A DNA stretch of 57,224 nt from CAYGGE01 sp966250865. Its GTDB lineage: Bacteria > Patescibacteriota > UBA1384 > CAYGGE01. This document shows, one piece after another, positions 5,987 through 15,000 of the stretch; the first letter of the stretch is position 1; the number at the start of each line of letters is the position of its first letter. The notes below the pieces were generated by a model. The model made no database searches. It was not told where the DNA came from and saw only the letters and a list, made by a program, of their open reading frames with translations. The position numbers and the translations under genes were made by a program. The stretch lies in the NCBI GenBank assembly GCA_966250865.1, contig CBINIT010000002.1, positions 1 to 57,224 of the forward strand. Reading direction: 5' to 3'.

Positions 5987-7678
5987 TTATGACAAGGAGC
6001 GAAGCTTGGTTTTTCGCTTCTCGATATAGTCGAGATGCTTCTCACGCTCAGCGATAAACTTACTTAAATCAAATCCGTGCTTACTAATCATGCCTGAAGT
6101 GTGAGTACCGCCGATGTAGTGCGGCATCATCACATAGCTGGTGCCCTTTTCGTACAACAGTGTAGCCTCTTCGATATTGTCTGAATGAGCGATAAGGATT
6201 GCGTGCTTATTGGTTCTGCGAACATGGTCAATAATTAAACTATTCACGTTGTAGTCGGCGATTGTTGAGATAACCATCTTTACCTTCTCGAGATTGAGCT
6301 CGTCGAGGAGTTCATTGTCGTCGGCATCGCCATAACGACAGTTGATGCCATCGGCTTGAAGCTGTTCGATGATTTCTGGATTGTAGTCTACGACGAGAAA
6401 ATGCTTGTCGAGCTTTTTAAACGACTGAATAAAGTCATGACCCACATGATCAAAGCCGAACATGATAATCTCGTATTTCTCGTTTGTACTCGTATCCTTT
6501 TTTGTCTTTTTCTTCTCGAAGACAGCGAGCAAGGGTTCAAAAATGGTGTACAGTTTATCTGAGTAAATAATGTAGTAGGCTGAGATGGCGATCGTGATTA
6601 AGGCGACGGTGGTAATAAGCGAGACGGTTTCTTGCGACACGTGCCCTGCTCGATTACCAAGAACAATGAGGATGAGTGAAAATTCACTCACTTGAGCAAC
6701 GGTCAGACCGGCTTTAAATCCAGTTTTTTTATTGTAACCAAGAATTCCCATGAGCGTCATGACCACGATCGGGTTGCCAATGAGGATTACAGCAGAGAAG
6801 ACGAGAGCGGGTACGATGAGGCTCATGATATTTTCGACTTTCATCTGTGCGCCAAGTAGAATGAAGAAAAGAACGAGAAAGAAGTCCCGAAGTGGCCGCA
6901 TCCGTGAACTGATTTCGTAAGCAAAGGGCGAGTTGGCTAAGGCAATACCAGCGAAGAGGGCACCGATCTCGGTTGAAAATCCAGCAATTTGGAAGAGTGC
7001 GGCAACGCCTAATCCCCAGCTGATTGAAAAGATAAAGAGAAACTCCTGGCTTTTCGCAAAGAAGGAGACGATACGGGGTAGAAAATAGGTGCTAAAGATG
7101 TAGAGGGCGAGCAGTAGGATGGACCCTTTGATGAGCGATTCTACTGCGAGGGCTCCAAGATCTTTTTCTTTGCCGAGCGATGTAGTCACAATCAATATGA
7201 GCATCGCAATAATATCTTGAACAAGCAGAAAGCCAACTGAAATCCGACCATAGAGTCGACCAAGGTCTTTTTTGTCTGACAGTAGTTTGAGGATGATGAT
7301 AGTACTGCTAAACGCAAGTGCAATGCCGATATAGAGTGATGCGACTGATGTGAATCCAAGAAGTCGACTGACGCCGTAGCCCAGAGTCGTCGTGAAAAGT
7401 ACTTGGCCAATACCCGTTACTAGCGCAACTTTGCCAACTTCTTTAATAACCCGCGGATTTAGCCCGAGTCCAATAATGAAAATAAGGAGTGCGATGCCGA
7501 GATGGGAAAATATTTCCAGTGTTTCATTTGAATGGAGGAGGTTGAGGACATGGGGCCCAACCAACAACCCAGTGATGATGTGGCCAATGATCAGTGGTTG
7601 CTTCATGAACTGCATGATGCCGGCGATAACTGTGGCAACGATCAGGACAAGACTGAGTTCAAGAAAAACATCATGCAT
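5987..7678 (-). CDS. Monovalent cation:proton antiporter with RCK/TrkA-N domain (KefB/CPA2 type)
   Basis: 563 residues from the ATG at 7678, where AAAGGAG sits upstream; a longer in-frame extension has no initiation signal. The first 400 residues hold about 12 membrane helices typical of CPA2 exchangers, including the GHIITGLLVGPH segment and a LLVQDIIAMLIL helix. A cytoplasmic Rossmann-like domain follows (EIIMFGFDHVGHDF near 425, then GDADD near 470), the RCK nucleotide-sensing module. It would exchange K+ or Na+ for protons across the membrane; the ion is not readable. The DedA-like gene is 20 bp upstream on the same strand. Confidence 0.9.
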   Translation of the reverse strand: MHDVFLELSLVLIVATVIAGIMQFMKQPLIIGHIITGLLVGPHVLNLLHSNETLEIFSHLGIALLIFIIGLGLNPRVIKEVGKVALVTGIGQVLFTTTLGYGVSRLLGFTSVASLYIGIALAFSSTIIILKLLSDKKDLGRLYGRISVGFLLVQDIIAMLILIVTTSLGKEKDLGALAVESLIKGSILLLALYIFSTYFLPRIVSFFAKSQEFLFIFSISWGLGVAALFQIAGFSTEIGALFAGIALANSPFAYEISSRMRPLRDFFLVLFFILLGAQMKVENIMSLIVPALVFSAVILIGNPIVVMTLMGILGYNKKTGFKAGLTVAQVSEFSLILIVLGNRAGHVSQETVSLITTVALITIAISAYYIIYSDKLYTIFEPLLAVFEKKKTKKDTSTNEKYEIIMFGFDHVGHDFIQSFKKLDKHFLVVDYNPEIIEQLQADGINCRYGDADDNELLDELNLEKVKMVISTIADYNVNSLIIDHVRRTNKHAILIAHSDNIEEATLLYEKGTSYVMMPHYIGGTHTSGMISKHGFDLSKFIAEREKHLDYIEKRKTKLRSLS

Positions 7679-7697
7679 GTAAAAACTCCTTTGGCAG

Positions 7698-8279
7698 CTA
7701 TATTGACTGTGAGATGGTAACGATAATGAATACACCGGCGACATCGAGTAGGAAAACGAGAAGTAGGAATTGCCAATCTTTGAGCCTTGAGGCACCAAGG
7801 AGCCCAATGCCTAGCTCGTCAGGAAGTGGGGAAGCCACAAGTATTGCGCCAATAAAAGGTGACATCCATACGAAATATGGTGTTTTGAAGATGTTTCGTA
7901 CATATCCGCCTCCAAACTGCTTGAGCAGTGGTGCTAGCTCACGGAATACTCGATCCTTAAAAAAACGGAAGATAAAGTAGTCGCCAACCATACCGCCCAG
8001 TCCAGCCAAAATGGCAACTTCTAAGGGATTAAGCTTGTTCGCTAAATTAAATAGTACTGCTGCCGCCGGAGCAATGGTAAACGTAGAAACAAAAAAGATA
8101 CCAGAGACAAACGCTCCAAGGTAGCCATAGTTACCAATGTAGTTGATCAACGCTCTTAACCAGTCACTATTTGAGAAGTAAAAGAAGACAATGAGGCTGA
8201 TGATTAGTAGGCCCGTATTGCGATATTGCCACTTCTTATAGTACTCAATCGGCTTTGTAACGTACTCGTAAAGTTCCAT
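7698..8279 (-). CDS. DedA/VTT-like membrane protein
   Basis: 193 residues with about five hydrophobic segments. The arrangement and the SPLPDELGIGLLGASRLK stretch near residue 155 are like VTT/SNARE-associated (DedA) proteins, which act on lipid transport and membrane homeostasis. I place the start at 8279 rather than the upstream in-frame ATG at 8315. An extended -10 (TGG TACAAT, minus strand, plus coordinates 8286-8291) ends 6 nt before 8279, the same leaderless arrangement as smpB and recG. The Kef-type antiporter follows after 19 bp. The family call is moderate. Confidence 0.65.
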   Translation of the reverse strand: MELYEYVTKPIEYYKKWQYRNTGLLIISLIVFFYFSNSDWLRALINYIGNYGYLGAFVSGIFFVSTFTIAPAAAVLFNLANKLNPLEVAILAGLGGMVGDYFIFRFFKDRVFRELAPLLKQFGGGYVRNIFKTPYFVWMSPFIGAILVASPLPDELGIGLLGASRLKDWQFLLLVFLLDVAGVFIIVTISQSI

Positions 8280-8371
8280 GTATTTATTGTACCAACTTGT
8301 GTGCTGTTGGGCCATCTTATATCGTTAGTACCGTGGTTAAAATGTGTCCTAAGTAAAATGCCCTTGGAGCC

Positions 8372-8400
8372 TTGACCTTCATGCTGATTCATGCTACGGT
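8372..8400 (+). promoter_or_regulatory. Promoter of the ATP synthase operon
   Basis: TTGACC (8372-8377), 17 nt, then TACGGT (8395-8400) preceded by TGC as an extended -10. The first operon gene starts 30 bp on, with a GAAAGGAAA ribosome site. Confidence 0.55.
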
Positions 8401-8430
8401 CGGTGCTGATCGAAAGGAAAAACCGTAGCC

Positions 8431-8670
8431 ATGTGGCAGAAATCACTCCTGTTAGCTATCCGGCTCGCTGGTCACTTGGCCTACATGGTGGTCCTCCCAC
8501 TTTTTTTCTTTGGTGGAGTCGGTTTACTGCTCGATCGTCAATTCGATAGCATTCCAAGGTTTCTTCTAATCGGAATTGGTATCGCATTCATCCTAACGAT
8601 GTATTGGATCAAAGCTCGTTTGCATGAGATAATCAATGCAAGTTTAACTGAAACAACGAAGAAGAAATAA
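8431..8670 (+). CDS. ATP synthase accessory protein AtpI/AtpZ-like
   Basis: 79 residues with two membrane helices (about 16-33 and 44-62), the usual form of the small AtpI/AtpZ proteins that open F-type ATP synthase operons. AtpI helps c-ring assembly and some AtpZ/AtpI pairs move Mg2+ or Ca2+; which applies here is unknown. The GGVGLLLDR segment between the helices is typical. It is first in the operon and ends 2 bp before atpB. Confidence 0.8.
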   Translation: MWQKSLLLAIRLAGHLAYMVVLPLFFFGGVGLLLDRQFDSIPRFLLIGIGIAFILTMYWIKARLHEIINASLTETTKKK

Positions 8671-8672
8671 GT

Positions 8673-9488
8673 ATGCACATCTCCCTTGCTGCTGAGACAA
8701 TTTTCAATCTGTTTGGTTTTCCGATTACCAACTCCATGATCATGACATGGTTGACCATGCTTATTTTAATTGTCGTAGGCTATTTTGCGGGTCGTAACCC
8801 TCAACTGATTCCTGGAAAGCTTCAGAATTTTATCGAAGCTGTTCTTGAAGCGGCTATGAACTTCGCTGATAGCATCTTGCAGGACCGTCGGCTTACCCGT
8901 CGCGTTTTCCCGCTTGCGGCAACCTTTTTCCTGCTTATCGTTCTGTCTAACTGGTTAGGGTTGCTCCCCGGAGTCGGTACTATCGGTTTTGAACATGTCA
9001 GTCACGGTAAGACGGTTCTTACGCCGCTATTCCGCCCAACCAATGCCGATATTAACGCTACCTTATCGTGGGCAATCATCTCAGTTGTCATGACTCAAGT
9101 TTTCGGAGTACTGACACTTGGCTTTATTCCGCATGTCAGCAAATTCCTCAATTTTAAGGCGTTATTCAGCGGGACAACCGAAGGTCCAATCAACTTTGGT
9201 GTTGGTATTCTTGAGATCTTCGGGGAGATTTCGAAGATGGTTTCCTTCTCCTTCCGTCTCTTTGGTAATATATTTGCCGGTGAAGTTCTTCTTACAGTTA
9301 TTGCCTTCTTGGTCCCGTATATCGCTCCATTGCCTTTCTACTTCCTGGAGCTGTTCGTCGGGTTTATACAAGGAATTGTCTTTACCTCGCTTACCTTGGT
9401 GTTTATTAAGATTGCAACTATCAGCCATGATCATGGCCATGCCGATCACGCATCGGCGCACCATGCTCATGGTACGGTAGAGGCATAA
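8673..9488 (+). CDS. atpB: ATP synthase F0 subunit a
   Basis: 271 residues, five to six membrane helices. The essential helix-4 arginine is in SFRLFGNIFAGEVLL near residue 195, and the C-terminal FIQGIVFTSLTLVFIKIA helix is conserved. Subunit a forms the proton half-channels against the c-ring. The tail is rich in His (HDHGHADHASAHHAHG), which could bind metal or respond to pH; that is speculation. It is tightly linked to the preceding atpI-like gene. Confidence 0.96.
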   Translation: MHISLAAETIFNLFGFPITNSMIMTWLTMLILIVVGYFAGRNPQLIPGKLQNFIEAVLEAAMNFADSILQDRRLTRRVFPLAATFFLLIVLSNWLGLLPGVGTIGFEHVSHGKTVLTPLFRPTNADINATLSWAIISVVMTQVFGVLTLGFIPHVSKFLNFKALFSGTTEGPINFGVGILEIFGEISKMVSFSFRLFGNIFAGEVLLTVIAFLVPYIAPLPFYFLELFVGFIQGIVFTSLTLVFIKIATISHDHGHADHASAHHAHGTVEA

Positions 9489-9531
9489 CGGTCGAAAATA
9501 ATCTAAGATAAAGATAATTGAAAGGAGCCAC

Positions 9532-9759
9532 ATGGACATCGAAGCAGTTAAGGATATGACTGTTGCTGCTACCCTCGCCCTTGGCGTTATTATGCCAGCT
9601 TGGGCTATCGGTACAATCGGTCGTGCTGGTCTTGAAGCCATGGGTCGAAACCCAGAAGCTGCTGGTAACGTCCAGACAGCTATGACCTTGGCTATCGCCT
9701 TTGCAGAAGCCATCGCTATTTACGCGTTGGTTGTTGCCTTGGTTTTGAAGTTCGTCTAA
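9532..9759 (+). CDS. atpE: ATP synthase F0 subunit c
   Basis: 75 residues forming a two-helix hairpin. The polar loop is GRNPEA, and the ion-binding glutamate is in AFAEAIAIYAL of helix 2, near residue 60. The Gln and Ser/Thr residues of Na+-binding c subunits are missing, so proton use is likely. Helix 1 carries GVIMPAWAIGTIG in place of the usual run of alternating glycines, including a proline, which is unusual. An AAAGGAG site precedes the ATG, and a 10-bp hairpin follows the stop. Confidence 0.95.
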   Translation: MDIEAVKDMTVAATLALGVIMPAWAIGTIGRAGLEAMGRNPEAAGNVQTAMTLAIAFAEAIAIYALVVALVLKFV

Positions 9760-9769
9760 CGATCATGTG

Positions 9770-9793
9770 CAGACTCCAAGTGATTGGAGTCTG
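9770..9793 (+). other. Intercistronic hairpin after atpE
   Basis: A 10-bp perfect stem, CAGACTCCAA with TTGGAGTCTG, closed by a GTGA (GNRA) tetraloop in the 77-nt gap between atpE and atpF. There is no T-run, so it is more likely an mRNA 3'-end stabiliser or processing site than a terminator. Such an element would help make c in excess of the other subunits. Confidence 0.6.
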
Positions 9794-9836
9794 TCATGGA
9801 TAGAAGAACAAGCTGAAGTAAAAGATAAGGGATTCT

Positions 9837-10478
9837 ATGAAAATAGCAGTGACTACCGAATCACATGAGTCAGAGTCAACGCTTGAACAGCAAGTTGAGA
9901 CGCAGATTGGCGACCATCCAGCCGATGCGGCTACTACTGGTGAAGCACATACCACCACCGCAGAAGATCAGCCAACGGGCATTGCGGCCGGTCTTGAGGC
10001 GCTTGGTCTCGATGGAAAACTGCTTGCGGCTCAGATTATTAACTTTGTTATTCTTTTGCTTGTCTTACGAAAGTTCCTCTACAAGCCGCTCGTCGGTCTT
10101 CTCGAAAAGCGACGCGACGCTATCGAAGAGGGAATGAAGAAGACTGAAGAGATTGAAAAGCGCTATACCGAATTTCAGACTGAACACATGAAGCGGATTG
10201 AAGAGTCTAAGGCAGAAGCAACCGCTATGATCGAGAAGGCGAAAAAGGCTGCCGAAGAAATTCGCCAAGATACATTAACGAAGACGACTGCCGAGACCGA
10301 GGCGATGCTTACCAGGGCTAAAGAAGAGATTGAGCGCGGCAAGGAAAAGATGCTGCAGGAGCTCAAGCAGGAAGTTGGTACGCTGGTTGTTGCTGCTACA
10401 GCTAAAGTCATTGGTAAGGCTATCGGTAAAGATGAACAAGACAAACTCATTAAAGAAGCCTTGAACGAGGTTAAATAA
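9837..10478 (+). CDS. atpF: ATP synthase F0 subunit b
   Basis: 213 residues. A membrane helix (about 64-80, LLAAQIINFVILLLVLRKFL) and a long charged coiled coil are the standard b-subunit plan for the peripheral stalk. An N-terminal extension of about 60 residues, acidic and Thr/Ala-rich, precedes the helix; normal b subunits begin almost at the helix. AAGGG before the first ATG supports the long form, but an internal start cannot be excluded. The stop overlaps the start of atpH. Confidence 0.92.
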   Translation: MKIAVTTESHESESTLEQQVETQIGDHPADAATTGEAHTTTAEDQPTGIAAGLEALGLDGKLLAAQIINFVILLLVLRKFLYKPLVGLLEKRRDAIEEGMKKTEEIEKRYTEFQTEHMKRIEESKAEATAMIEKAKKAAEEIRQDTLTKTTAETEAMLTRAKEEIERGKEKMLQELKQEVGTLVVAATAKVIGKAIGKDEQDKLIKEALNEVK

Positions 10479-10873
10479 TGAAGATAGCCGTTGCTGATTA
10501 TGCTGAAGCCCTGTACGAGCTTGTTTTAGATCATCCTGAAAAAGTAAAAGAGACGGTGCGTCAATTCGTTCAAACTCTCCGCCGACAAGGCAGGGGAAAG
10601 TTGTTACCGATTATTCTTACAGAACTATCCAGGGTTGAAGCAAAGAAGAATGGTCAAATCGAAATCGAAGTGACCACTCCTGTTGCATTAACCGAAAGTC
10701 AGAAGGACGAACTGGAAGCGGCTGTTAAGTCAGCTATGAAAGAAGCAAAGTCGGTGACACTTAACGAAATAGTAAATACGGCGGTATTAGGTGGTATTAA
10801 AGTGAAAATCGGTGAGAACATCATCGATCACACTGTTCAAACTAAACTCAATGCATTGGCAGCAAAGCTATAG
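10478..10873 (+). CDS. atpH: ATP synthase F1 subunit delta, short form
   Basis: 131 residues against about 175-180 in most bacteria. The N-terminal helical domain is reduced, while the C-terminal part (TESQKDELEAAVKSAM ... VNTAVLGGIKVKIGENIID) matches the delta/OSCP signature. It links the alpha-beta head to the b stalk. The ATG overlaps the atpF stop (TAATG), which implies coupling. Shortened delta subunits are expected in reduced genomes. Confidence 0.9.
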   Translation: MKIAVADYAEALYELVLDHPEKVKETVRQFVQTLRRQGRGKLLPIILTELSRVEAKKNGQIEIEVTTPVALTESQKDELEAAVKSAMKEAKSVTLNEIVNTAVLGGIKVKIGENIIDHTVQTKLNALAAKL

Positions 10874-10884
10874 ATGGAGGCATC

Positions 10885-12393
10885 ATGGATAAAGGTTCAG
10901 TAGTCGATCTTATTAAACGAGAAATTGAAGCGCTTGAGACGAAGCCAGTTGAAGCAAAAGTTGGTACCGTTCTTGAAGTTGGTGACGGTATTGCTCGTGT
11001 TGAAGGCCTCGGAAGCGCTATGTACTCAGAAATGGTTGAGTTTAGCGACGGCACGAGTGGCGTAGTGCTTAACCTGGAGGAAGACTTCGTTGGTATCGTA
11101 ATTTTGGGCGAAGATACCGGCATTACCGCTGGTAGCGAAGTCCGTTTAACCGGCCGTCTCCTGGAGGTTCCCGTAGGTGATGAACTCATTGGTCGTGTGG
11201 TGAATGCGCTGGGAGAACCTATCGATGGCAAGGGCGCGCTTAAGACGAAGCTCACGAGCCCAGTTGAAAAGATCGCTCCAGGAGTCATTACCCGTCAATC
11301 AGTTAACCGACCGCTTCAAACCGGCGTGAAAGCTATCGACGCTATGATCCCGATCGGTCGTGGCCAGCGTGAGCTGATTATTGGTGACCGCCAAACCGGT
11401 AAAACGGCCATCGCTATCGACACGATCATCAACCAAAAAGGTAAAGATGTTACCTGTATCTATGTCGCAGTTGGCCAGAAAGAGTCGAAAATCGCCAAGA
11501 TTGTTGCCAAGCTTGAAGAAGCGGGCGCGATGGATCACACTATCATTGTCTCTGCCGGCGCATCAGACCCTGCAGCGCTTTGGTTCCTGGCCCCGTTTGC
11601 CGGAACAAGTATGGGTGAGTACTTCCGCGATAACGGGAAAGATGCCTTGATTGTTTATGATGATCTTTCAAAGCAGGCATGGGCCTACCGCCAAATCTCA
11701 CTCTTGCTTCGCCGCCCACCAGGACGTGAAGCGTATCCTGGCGATGTGTTCTACCTCCACTCTCGACTTCTTGAGCGTGCTGCGAGCCTCAATAAGGACT
11801 TTGGTGGTGGCACGTTAACCGCCTTGCCTATTATCGAAACCCAGGCTGGTGACATCTCGGCTTATATTCCTACGAACGTCATTTCGATTACTGATGGTCA
11901 AATCTTCCTTGAAACCGACTTGTTCTACCAGGGTGTCCGACCAGCTATTAACGTTGGTAACTCGGTTTCCCGTGTCGGTGGTGCTGCCCAAATCAAAGCC
12001 ATGAAAAAGGTGGCTGGTAAGCTTCGTATTGAACTAGCTCAGTTCCGTGAACTGCAAGCCTTCGCTCAATTCGCGACGGATCTTGACCCAGAAACGCGTG
12101 CTCGAATCGAACGTGGCCGCCGATTGACCGAACTCATGAAGCAGCCACAATACGCGCCGATGCCCGTTGCTGAGCAGGTAGCTATCATCTATGCCGCTAC
12201 CAACGGTTACTTCGATGCTATTGAGGTGACTGAGATACAGGATGCTCAGACGAAATTGCTTGACGGTCTTCGTAGTCAGTACAAAGCTGTCTTGAAGGAT
12301 ATTGTTGATGGCAACTGGGATGAGACTGAAAAGAAGCTTAAAGAAGCCATTGAATCTATCATGCCAAGTAAACCAGCAGAAAAAGCCAAGTAA
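10885..12393 (+). CDS. atpA: ATP synthase F1 subunit alpha
   Basis: 502 residues, full length. The P-loop GDRQTGKT is near residue 168, with the alpha-specific Gln in it, and the family motif PAINVGNSVSRVGGAAQ is near 355. It is the non-catalytic nucleotide-binding subunit of the F1 head. A GGAGG site lies upstream. It is the fifth core subunit gene in the order a-c-b-delta-alpha-gamma-beta. Confidence 0.98.
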   Translation: MDKGSVVDLIKREIEALETKPVEAKVGTVLEVGDGIARVEGLGSAMYSEMVEFSDGTSGVVLNLEEDFVGIVILGEDTGITAGSEVRLTGRLLEVPVGDELIGRVVNALGEPIDGKGALKTKLTSPVEKIAPGVITRQSVNRPLQTGVKAIDAMIPIGRGQRELIIGDRQTGKTAIAIDTIINQKGKDVTCIYVAVGQKESKIAKIVAKLEEAGAMDHTIIVSAGASDPAALWFLAPFAGTSMGEYFRDNGKDALIVYDDLSKQAWAYRQISLLLRRPPGREAYPGDVFYLHSRLLERAASLNKDFGGGTLTALPIIETQAGDISAYIPTNVISITDGQIFLETDLFYQGVRPAINVGNSVSRVGGAAQIKAMKKVAGKLRIELAQFRELQAFAQFATDLDPETRARIERGRRLTELMKQPQYAPMPVAEQVAIIYAATNGYFDAIEVTEIQDAQTKLLDGLRSQYKAVLKDIVDGNWDETEKKLKEAIESIMPSKPAEKAK

Positions 12394-12409
12394 GATCGAA
12401 GGGTAACGT

Positions 12410-13285
12410 ATGCCGAGTACTATTACGCTCCGCCGAAAAATTCGATCGATTGGTAATACCAAGCAAATTACCCGCGCCATGCAAATGGTCGCCGCTTCAA
12501 AAATGCGTCGCGCCCAAGAGGCCGTCACTGGTACTCGCGCCTATGCTGAGAAGGGTGCAGAGATTATGCGCGGTCTGCAACTTGCCTTAAAAGGTGAAGA
12601 ACAGATTAGCCACCCGTTGCTTACGGTCCGTCCAGTTAGTCGTATCGCCCTTGTAGTGATCGCTTCCGATCGTGGATTGGCTGGTGGCTATAATGCGAAT
12701 ATTACAAAAAAAGCCTTACAGTTTCTTGAAGCGCATAAAGACAAACAGGTCAGTGTGATTGCGATTGGTCGTAAGGCGCAAGATGCACTAGTCCGGGCTG
12801 GTGTGCCGCTTGCGGCAAGTTTTACGAACTTTCCTGATCGACCCGTCTCTGCGGATATTCTTCCGATTGCTCGGCTCACGATCGAGGCCTTTTTGGCTAA
12901 CGAGTACGATCAAGTGACAGTGGTTTATACGAAATTTTACTCTACCCTTCGTCAGGTTGCCGAAGAGAAGCAGATTCTTCCGGTAAAGCTTGAGATTGAA
13001 AAGGTTGATGAAGAGCAGCCAGAAGGAGCTGCAACGTATATCTTCGAACCAGCACCTGCTAAGGTTTTAGAGTATATCTTGCCTCGCATGGTTGAGATGC
13101 AGCTGCTCCAGACATTACTTGAATCGATTGCATCGGAACACTCTTCGCGAATGATTGCTATGAAAAATGCTACTGACAATGCTACTGAGTTATTGGGTGA
13201 CCTTCGACTCACTTATAACAGTATTCGTCAGGCTAATATTACCCAAGAAATTGCAGAGATTAGCGCAGGAGCTAACGCGGCGTAA
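12410..13285 (+). CDS. atpG: ATP synthase F1 subunit gamma
   Basis: 291 residues, normal length. The N-terminal helix begins with STITLRRKIRSIGNTKQITR and the AMQMVAASKMRRAQ coupling segment, and the C-terminal helix ends NATELLGDLRLTYNSIRQANIT. Together they form the rotating central shaft. A SDRGLAGGYNANI signature is near residue 84. It sits between alpha and beta as usual. Confidence 0.98.
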   Translation: MPSTITLRRKIRSIGNTKQITRAMQMVAASKMRRAQEAVTGTRAYAEKGAEIMRGLQLALKGEEQISHPLLTVRPVSRIALVVIASDRGLAGGYNANITKKALQFLEAHKDKQVSVIAIGRKAQDALVRAGVPLAASFTNFPDRPVSADILPIARLTIEAFLANEYDQVTVVYTKFYSTLRQVAEEKQILPVKLEIEKVDEEQPEGAATYIFEPAPAKVLEYILPRMVEMQLLQTLLESIASEHSSRMIAMKNATDNATELLGDLRLTYNSIRQANITQEIAEISAGANAA

Positions 13286-13296
13286 AGGAGCCACGC

Positions 13297-14664
13297 ATGA
13301 ATAAAGGAACGATTTCACAGGTTGTCGGCGTCGTTGTCGACGTAGAATTCAAAGAAAAGCTGCCCGACATTTACGGTGCGCTTGAAGTAAAGAACGGCGA
13401 TGAGACATTGGTTCTCGAAGTCCAGCAGCACGTCTCGACCGATACGGTCCGAACCGTTGCGCTGGGAGCGACCGAAGGTCTTTCTCGCGGTATGGAAGTT
13501 GTCGATACTGGGGCACAGATCAGCGTACCAGTTGGCGAAGAGACGCTTGGACGAATCTTTAATGTTACAGGTGTAGCTATTGACGGTAAAGACCAGCCAA
13601 AGTCCAAAGAAAAGTATGGTATTCACCGCGATGCCCCATCTTTCGAAGAACAGGAAACCAAGACAGAAATTCTTGAAACTGGTATCAAAGTTATCGACTT
13701 GATTGCTCCTATCGTAAAAGGTGGTAAAGTCGGTCTCTTTGGCGGTGCTGGTGTCGGTAAGACTGTTGTTATTCAGGAACTTATCAATAATATCGCGAAA
13801 GCTCACGGTGGTGTCTCGGTTTTTGCCGGAGTAGGGGAGCGTACTCGTGAAGGTAATGACCTTTACCATGAAATGGAAGATGCGAAGGTTATCGACAAAC
13901 TTTCCATGGTCTTCGGCCAGATGAACGAACCACCCGGTTCACGTCTTCGCGTTGCCTTAACCGGCCTTACTCAGGCGGAATACTGGCGTGATCAAGGTAA
14001 GGACGTTCTGTTCTTTATTGATAATATTTTCCGCTTCACTCAGGCTGGTTCAGAAGTATCAGCTCTCTTGGGTCGCATGCCTTCGGCTGTTGGATACCAA
14101 CCAACTTTGGCTACGGAAATGGGTAAGCTCCAAGAGCGAATTACCTCAACCAAGACCGGCTCTGTTACGTCGGTTCAGGCGGTCTATGTCCCGGCTGACG
14201 ACCTTACTGACCCAGCTCCGGCAACCACCTTTGCTCACCTTGACTCGACCGTCGTGTTGAGTCGTGGTTTAGCTGAGCTGGCTATCTATCCAGCTGTTGA
14301 TCCACTTGACTCTAACTCGACGATTCTTGATCCGCAAATTGTTGGTCAGGAGCATTATGATGTCGCTCGTGGTGTGCAGAAGGTTCTACAGCGCTATAAG
14401 GATTTGCAAGACATTATTGCGATTCTTGGTATGGAAGAGCTGTCAGCTGAAGATAAGCAGCTCGTTGCTCGAGCACGAAAGATTCAACGTTTCTTGTCAC
14501 AGCCATTCTTCGTTGCTGAACAGTTTACCGGTACCCCAGGCCAATATGTTCCATTGAAAGACACTGTTGCTAGCTTTAAGGCAATTCTCGACGGTGAGTA
14601 CGACAGCGTTTCAGAACAAGAATTCTACATGAAGGGGACGATCGACCAAGTAAAGAAGGGGTAA
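13297..14664 (+). CDS. atpD: ATP synthase F1 subunit beta
   Basis: 455 residues. Catalytic P-loop GGAGVGKT near residue 149, catalytic GERTREG near 180 with the general-base Glu, and the DNIFRFTQAG segment near 250. It is the catalytic subunit of the F1 head. An AAAGGAG site precedes the ATG. In most operons atpC would follow directly. Here a small membrane gene and a repeat come between. Confidence 0.98.
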   Translation: MNKGTISQVVGVVVDVEFKEKLPDIYGALEVKNGDETLVLEVQQHVSTDTVRTVALGATEGLSRGMEVVDTGAQISVPVGEETLGRIFNVTGVAIDGKDQPKSKEKYGIHRDAPSFEEQETKTEILETGIKVIDLIAPIVKGGKVGLFGGAGVGKTVVIQELINNIAKAHGGVSVFAGVGERTREGNDLYHEMEDAKVIDKLSMVFGQMNEPPGSRLRVALTGLTQAEYWRDQGKDVLFFIDNIFRFTQAGSEVSALLGRMPSAVGYQPTLATEMGKLQERITSTKTGSVTSVQAVYVPADDLTDPAPATTFAHLDSTVVLSRGLAELAIYPAVDPLDSNSTILDPQIVGQEHYDVARGVQKVLQRYKDLQDIIAILGMEELSAEDKQLVARARKIQRFLSQPFFVAEQFTGTPGQYVPLKDTVASFKAILDGEYDSVSEQEFYMKGTIDQVKKG

Positions 14665-14696
14665 TCAAGTATGTTCCTCGGGAAGTAGGAGGCGGT

Positions 14697-14891
14697 ATGA
14701 AGCGAAAGATACTTGTTGCGATTGGTGGGTGGGGTGTGGTTGTAAGTTTGTTGAGTCTAGGCCTCAAGCTGTACAATTATTACGTTTTAGATGTTCCTAA
14801 TACTTATCTATTTGCTGATATCTTATTAAAAGTTGTTATTATCAGCTTGTGGGCAGCGTTACTCACTTATGCTGTTAAATCTAAAAAATAA
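14697..14891 (+). CDS. Small membrane protein inside the atp operon
   Basis: 64 residues with a strong TAGGAGG site. Two hydrophobic segments, about residues 6-24 and 38-58, are separated by a short Tyr/Asn-rich loop; the C-terminus is KSKK. No family is recognised. Its place between atpD and atpC, 32 bp after atpD, suggests co-expression with ATP synthase. It could be an accessory membrane peptide or a chance passenger. Confidence 0.65.
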   Translation: MKRKILVAIGGWGVVVSLLSLGLKLYNYYVLDVPNTYLFADILLKVVIISLWAALLTYAVKSKK

Positions 14892-14897
14892 CGCACT

Positions 14898-15000
14898 CTG
14901 TCATTCCCGACAGGTTTGCGGAAGCGAAACAGGATCGGGAATCTCGTCTGGTACGGGATCCTCGATCTGAAGCGCTAACGCTTTCAGCCAAGGATGACAT
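14898..15000 (+). repeat. Dispersed palindromic repeat family A, copy 2
   Basis: Begins CTGTCATTCCCGAC and contains GATCGGGAATCTCGT, GGTACGGGATCCTCGATCTG and CGCTTTCAG, ending AAGGATGACATGAA. It is the same element as 724-815, placed in the same orientation. It occupies the whole space between the small membrane gene and atpC, inside an operon, so it must be transcribed. Confidence 0.8.
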
